From NCBI GenBank assembly GCA_002254825.2, contig NJEL02000051.1, positions 1 through 14,427 on the forward strand: 14,427 nt of DNA. The letters run 5' to 3'. Position numbers and translations under genes: made by a program. The stretch is from Methanosarcinales archaeon ex4572_44 (GTDB lineage: Archaea; Halobacteriota; Methanosarcinia; Methanosarcinales; EX4572-44). Within the stretch, counting starts at the first letter, position 1, and every line of letters begins with the position of its first letter. Positions 13,786 through 14,427 of the stretch are shown piece after piece. Under the pieces are notes generated by a model. It made no database searches, was not told the origin of the DNA, and was given only the letters and a program-made list of their open reading frames with translations.

Positions 13786-13897
13786 AAAACAGAACCTGAA
13801 AGCACTTGAACGTGCATCTCAAGGTACACTGGCTTCCAGGTTTTACCCGTATTATTACACATCCTTCTGCCAAGATATAAAGATTTTGGTTGGGTGA
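13775..13897 (+). CDS. Small 40-residue ORF between DUF3800 and hsdS, unknown
   Basis: The ATG at 13775 lies inside the last codons of DUF3800 in another frame, with an excellent AGGAGGT 6 bases upstream, and the frame ends at TGA 13895-13897, directly abutting the hsdS ATG. The product starts MFGEKQNLKALERASQG and contains an aromatic stretch FYPYYYTSF. I do not recognise it. The strong ribosome binding site and its placement as a bridge between two genes argue that it is translated, perhaps mainly to couple hsdS to the upstream genes. A shortened remnant is also possible. Confidence 0.45.
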   Translation: MFGEKQNLKALERASQGTLASRFYPYYYTSFCQDIKILVG

Positions 13898-14427
13898 ATG
13901 ATGGGATCTGAGCAAAAATTTAAAGAGACTGAAATCGGTGGAATTCCAGAGGAGTGGGGGGCGGAATCTTTAAAAAACCTAAATTCAGAGAAGAAAGTTA
14001 GTTTAAATCCCTTTAATTTTCCAGATGAGATTTTTGAATATTATAGCATTCCTGCTTATCAAGATTTTAAAAAGCCATCACTCGACAAAGGTATAAATAT
14101 TTTGAGTCAAAAGATTCTTTTAAAGAATGGTGCGGTCTTATTTGGCAAACTAAATCCCCGAGTTGAAAAAGTTTGGAGGGTTCAATCTAATTTACATTAC
14201 CGAAAAATCGGGTCAACGGAATGGATTCTGATAGTTCCTGACAGTAAGAAAATCGATTCGGATTATCTTTATTATGTTGAGTGGTCTAAGTTTGTAATGC
14301 CTTTAGCTAAAACTTTAGTTAGTGGATCAACACCAAGTAGACAACGAGTTGATCCAAAGTCTTTTTATGAGATTAAAATCCCCCTCCCCCCGCTCCCCGA
14401 ACAGCGCCGCATTGCCGCCGTGCTCTC
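13898..14427 (+). CDS. hsdS: Type I restriction-modification specificity subunit HsdS, 3' end outside window
   Basis: There are 176 codons before the right edge. The leader KFKETEIGGIPEEW (residues 7-20; third copy in the island) opens a first target-recognition domain (about 21-160), which contains KILLKNGAVLFGKLNP and SGSTPSRQRVDP. It ends in the conserved PLPPLPEQRRIAAVL at the window edge, where the central coiled-coil helix begins. HsdS reads the DNA target sequence and holds two HsdM subunits. The start is ATG 13898, or ATG 13901, directly after the stop of the small ORF, so initiation is likely coupled. The recognition domain is A/T-rich, while the last 50 bases are strongly C/G-rich. 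This is the only one of three leaders still attached to a recognition domain. Confidence 0.9.
   Translation, partial: MMGSEQKFKETEIGGIPEEWGAESLKNLNSEKKVSLNPFNFPDEIFEYYSIPAYQDFKKPSLDKGINILSQKILLKNGAVLFGKLNPRVEKVWRVQSNLHYRKIGSTEWILIVPDSKKIDSDYLYYVEWSKFVMPLAKTLVSGSTPSRQRVDPKSFYEIKIPLPPLPEQRRIAAVL

Noticed and set aside
8782..14427. A transposon or integrase-driven island
   Set aside because: No transposase, integrase, terminal inverted repeats or tRNA attachment site is visible in the part of the island shown; recombination at hsdS leaders explains the layout better.

Overview
The window looks archaeal, most likely from an anaerobic euryarchaeon of the methanogen / ANME-1 / Syntrophoarchaeum / Archaeoglobus type. 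The evidence is an RNase P protein of the archaeal Rnp4 type, an archaeal-type glycogen-debranching enzyme, TATA-like boxes upstream of several starts, and a heterodisulfide reductase locus with MvhD-like and FrhB-like partners. The lineage call is an inference from gene content. No rRNA, tRNA or CRISPR array was found.

Layout, left to right. (1) 1-3531, minus strand: a tightly coupled redox operon read mvhD-like, frhB/fdhB-like, hdrC, then one ORF that joins the front of HdrB directly to the FAD domain of HdrA and runs off the left edge. Together these would make a soluble cytoplasmic electron-transfer complex linking F420 or ferredoxin, FAD and disulfide chemistry. (2) 3799-4310, plus strand: rnp4 and a 40-codon ORF coupled to it. 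(3) 4384-6072, minus strand: a glycogen debranching enzyme that lacks the middle of its catalytic domain. (4) 6307-7089, plus strand: a stand-alone Cas4/DUF83-like protein with apparently eroded catalytic residues. (5) 7310-8781, plus strand: trkA, which runs out of frame into a frameshifted stub of trkH. (6) 8830 to the right edge, plus strand: a Type I restriction-modification island. It contains hsdM, a three-domain PIN-GNAT-PUA protein, an ASCH protein, a disabled HicA with HicB, an MNT nucleotidyltransferase, DUF3800, three tiny ORFs, and an hsdS cut by the window end. hsdR is not in view.

Two patterns stand out. First, the 5' end of hsdS (the TELxPLPxGWEV leader) occurs three times inside the island. 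Two copies are orphaned, and a new gene begins immediately after each. The codons for the leader's WEV motif double as the ribosome binding site of that next gene, so hsdS appears to be a repeated landing or recombination site for toxin/antitoxin-like cassettes. The PIN-GNAT-PUA + ASCH pair between hsdM and the first leader is the best candidate for an undescribed effector module.

Second, several genes lack blocks that are core parts of their families, with the reading frame kept: HdrB/HdrA, the debranching enzyme and HicA. The trkA/trkH boundary is also collapsed. This is either real gene decay with frame retention or an assembly artefact, and read mapping across the joints would decide which. 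Family comparisons are from memory; no alignment or database search was run.
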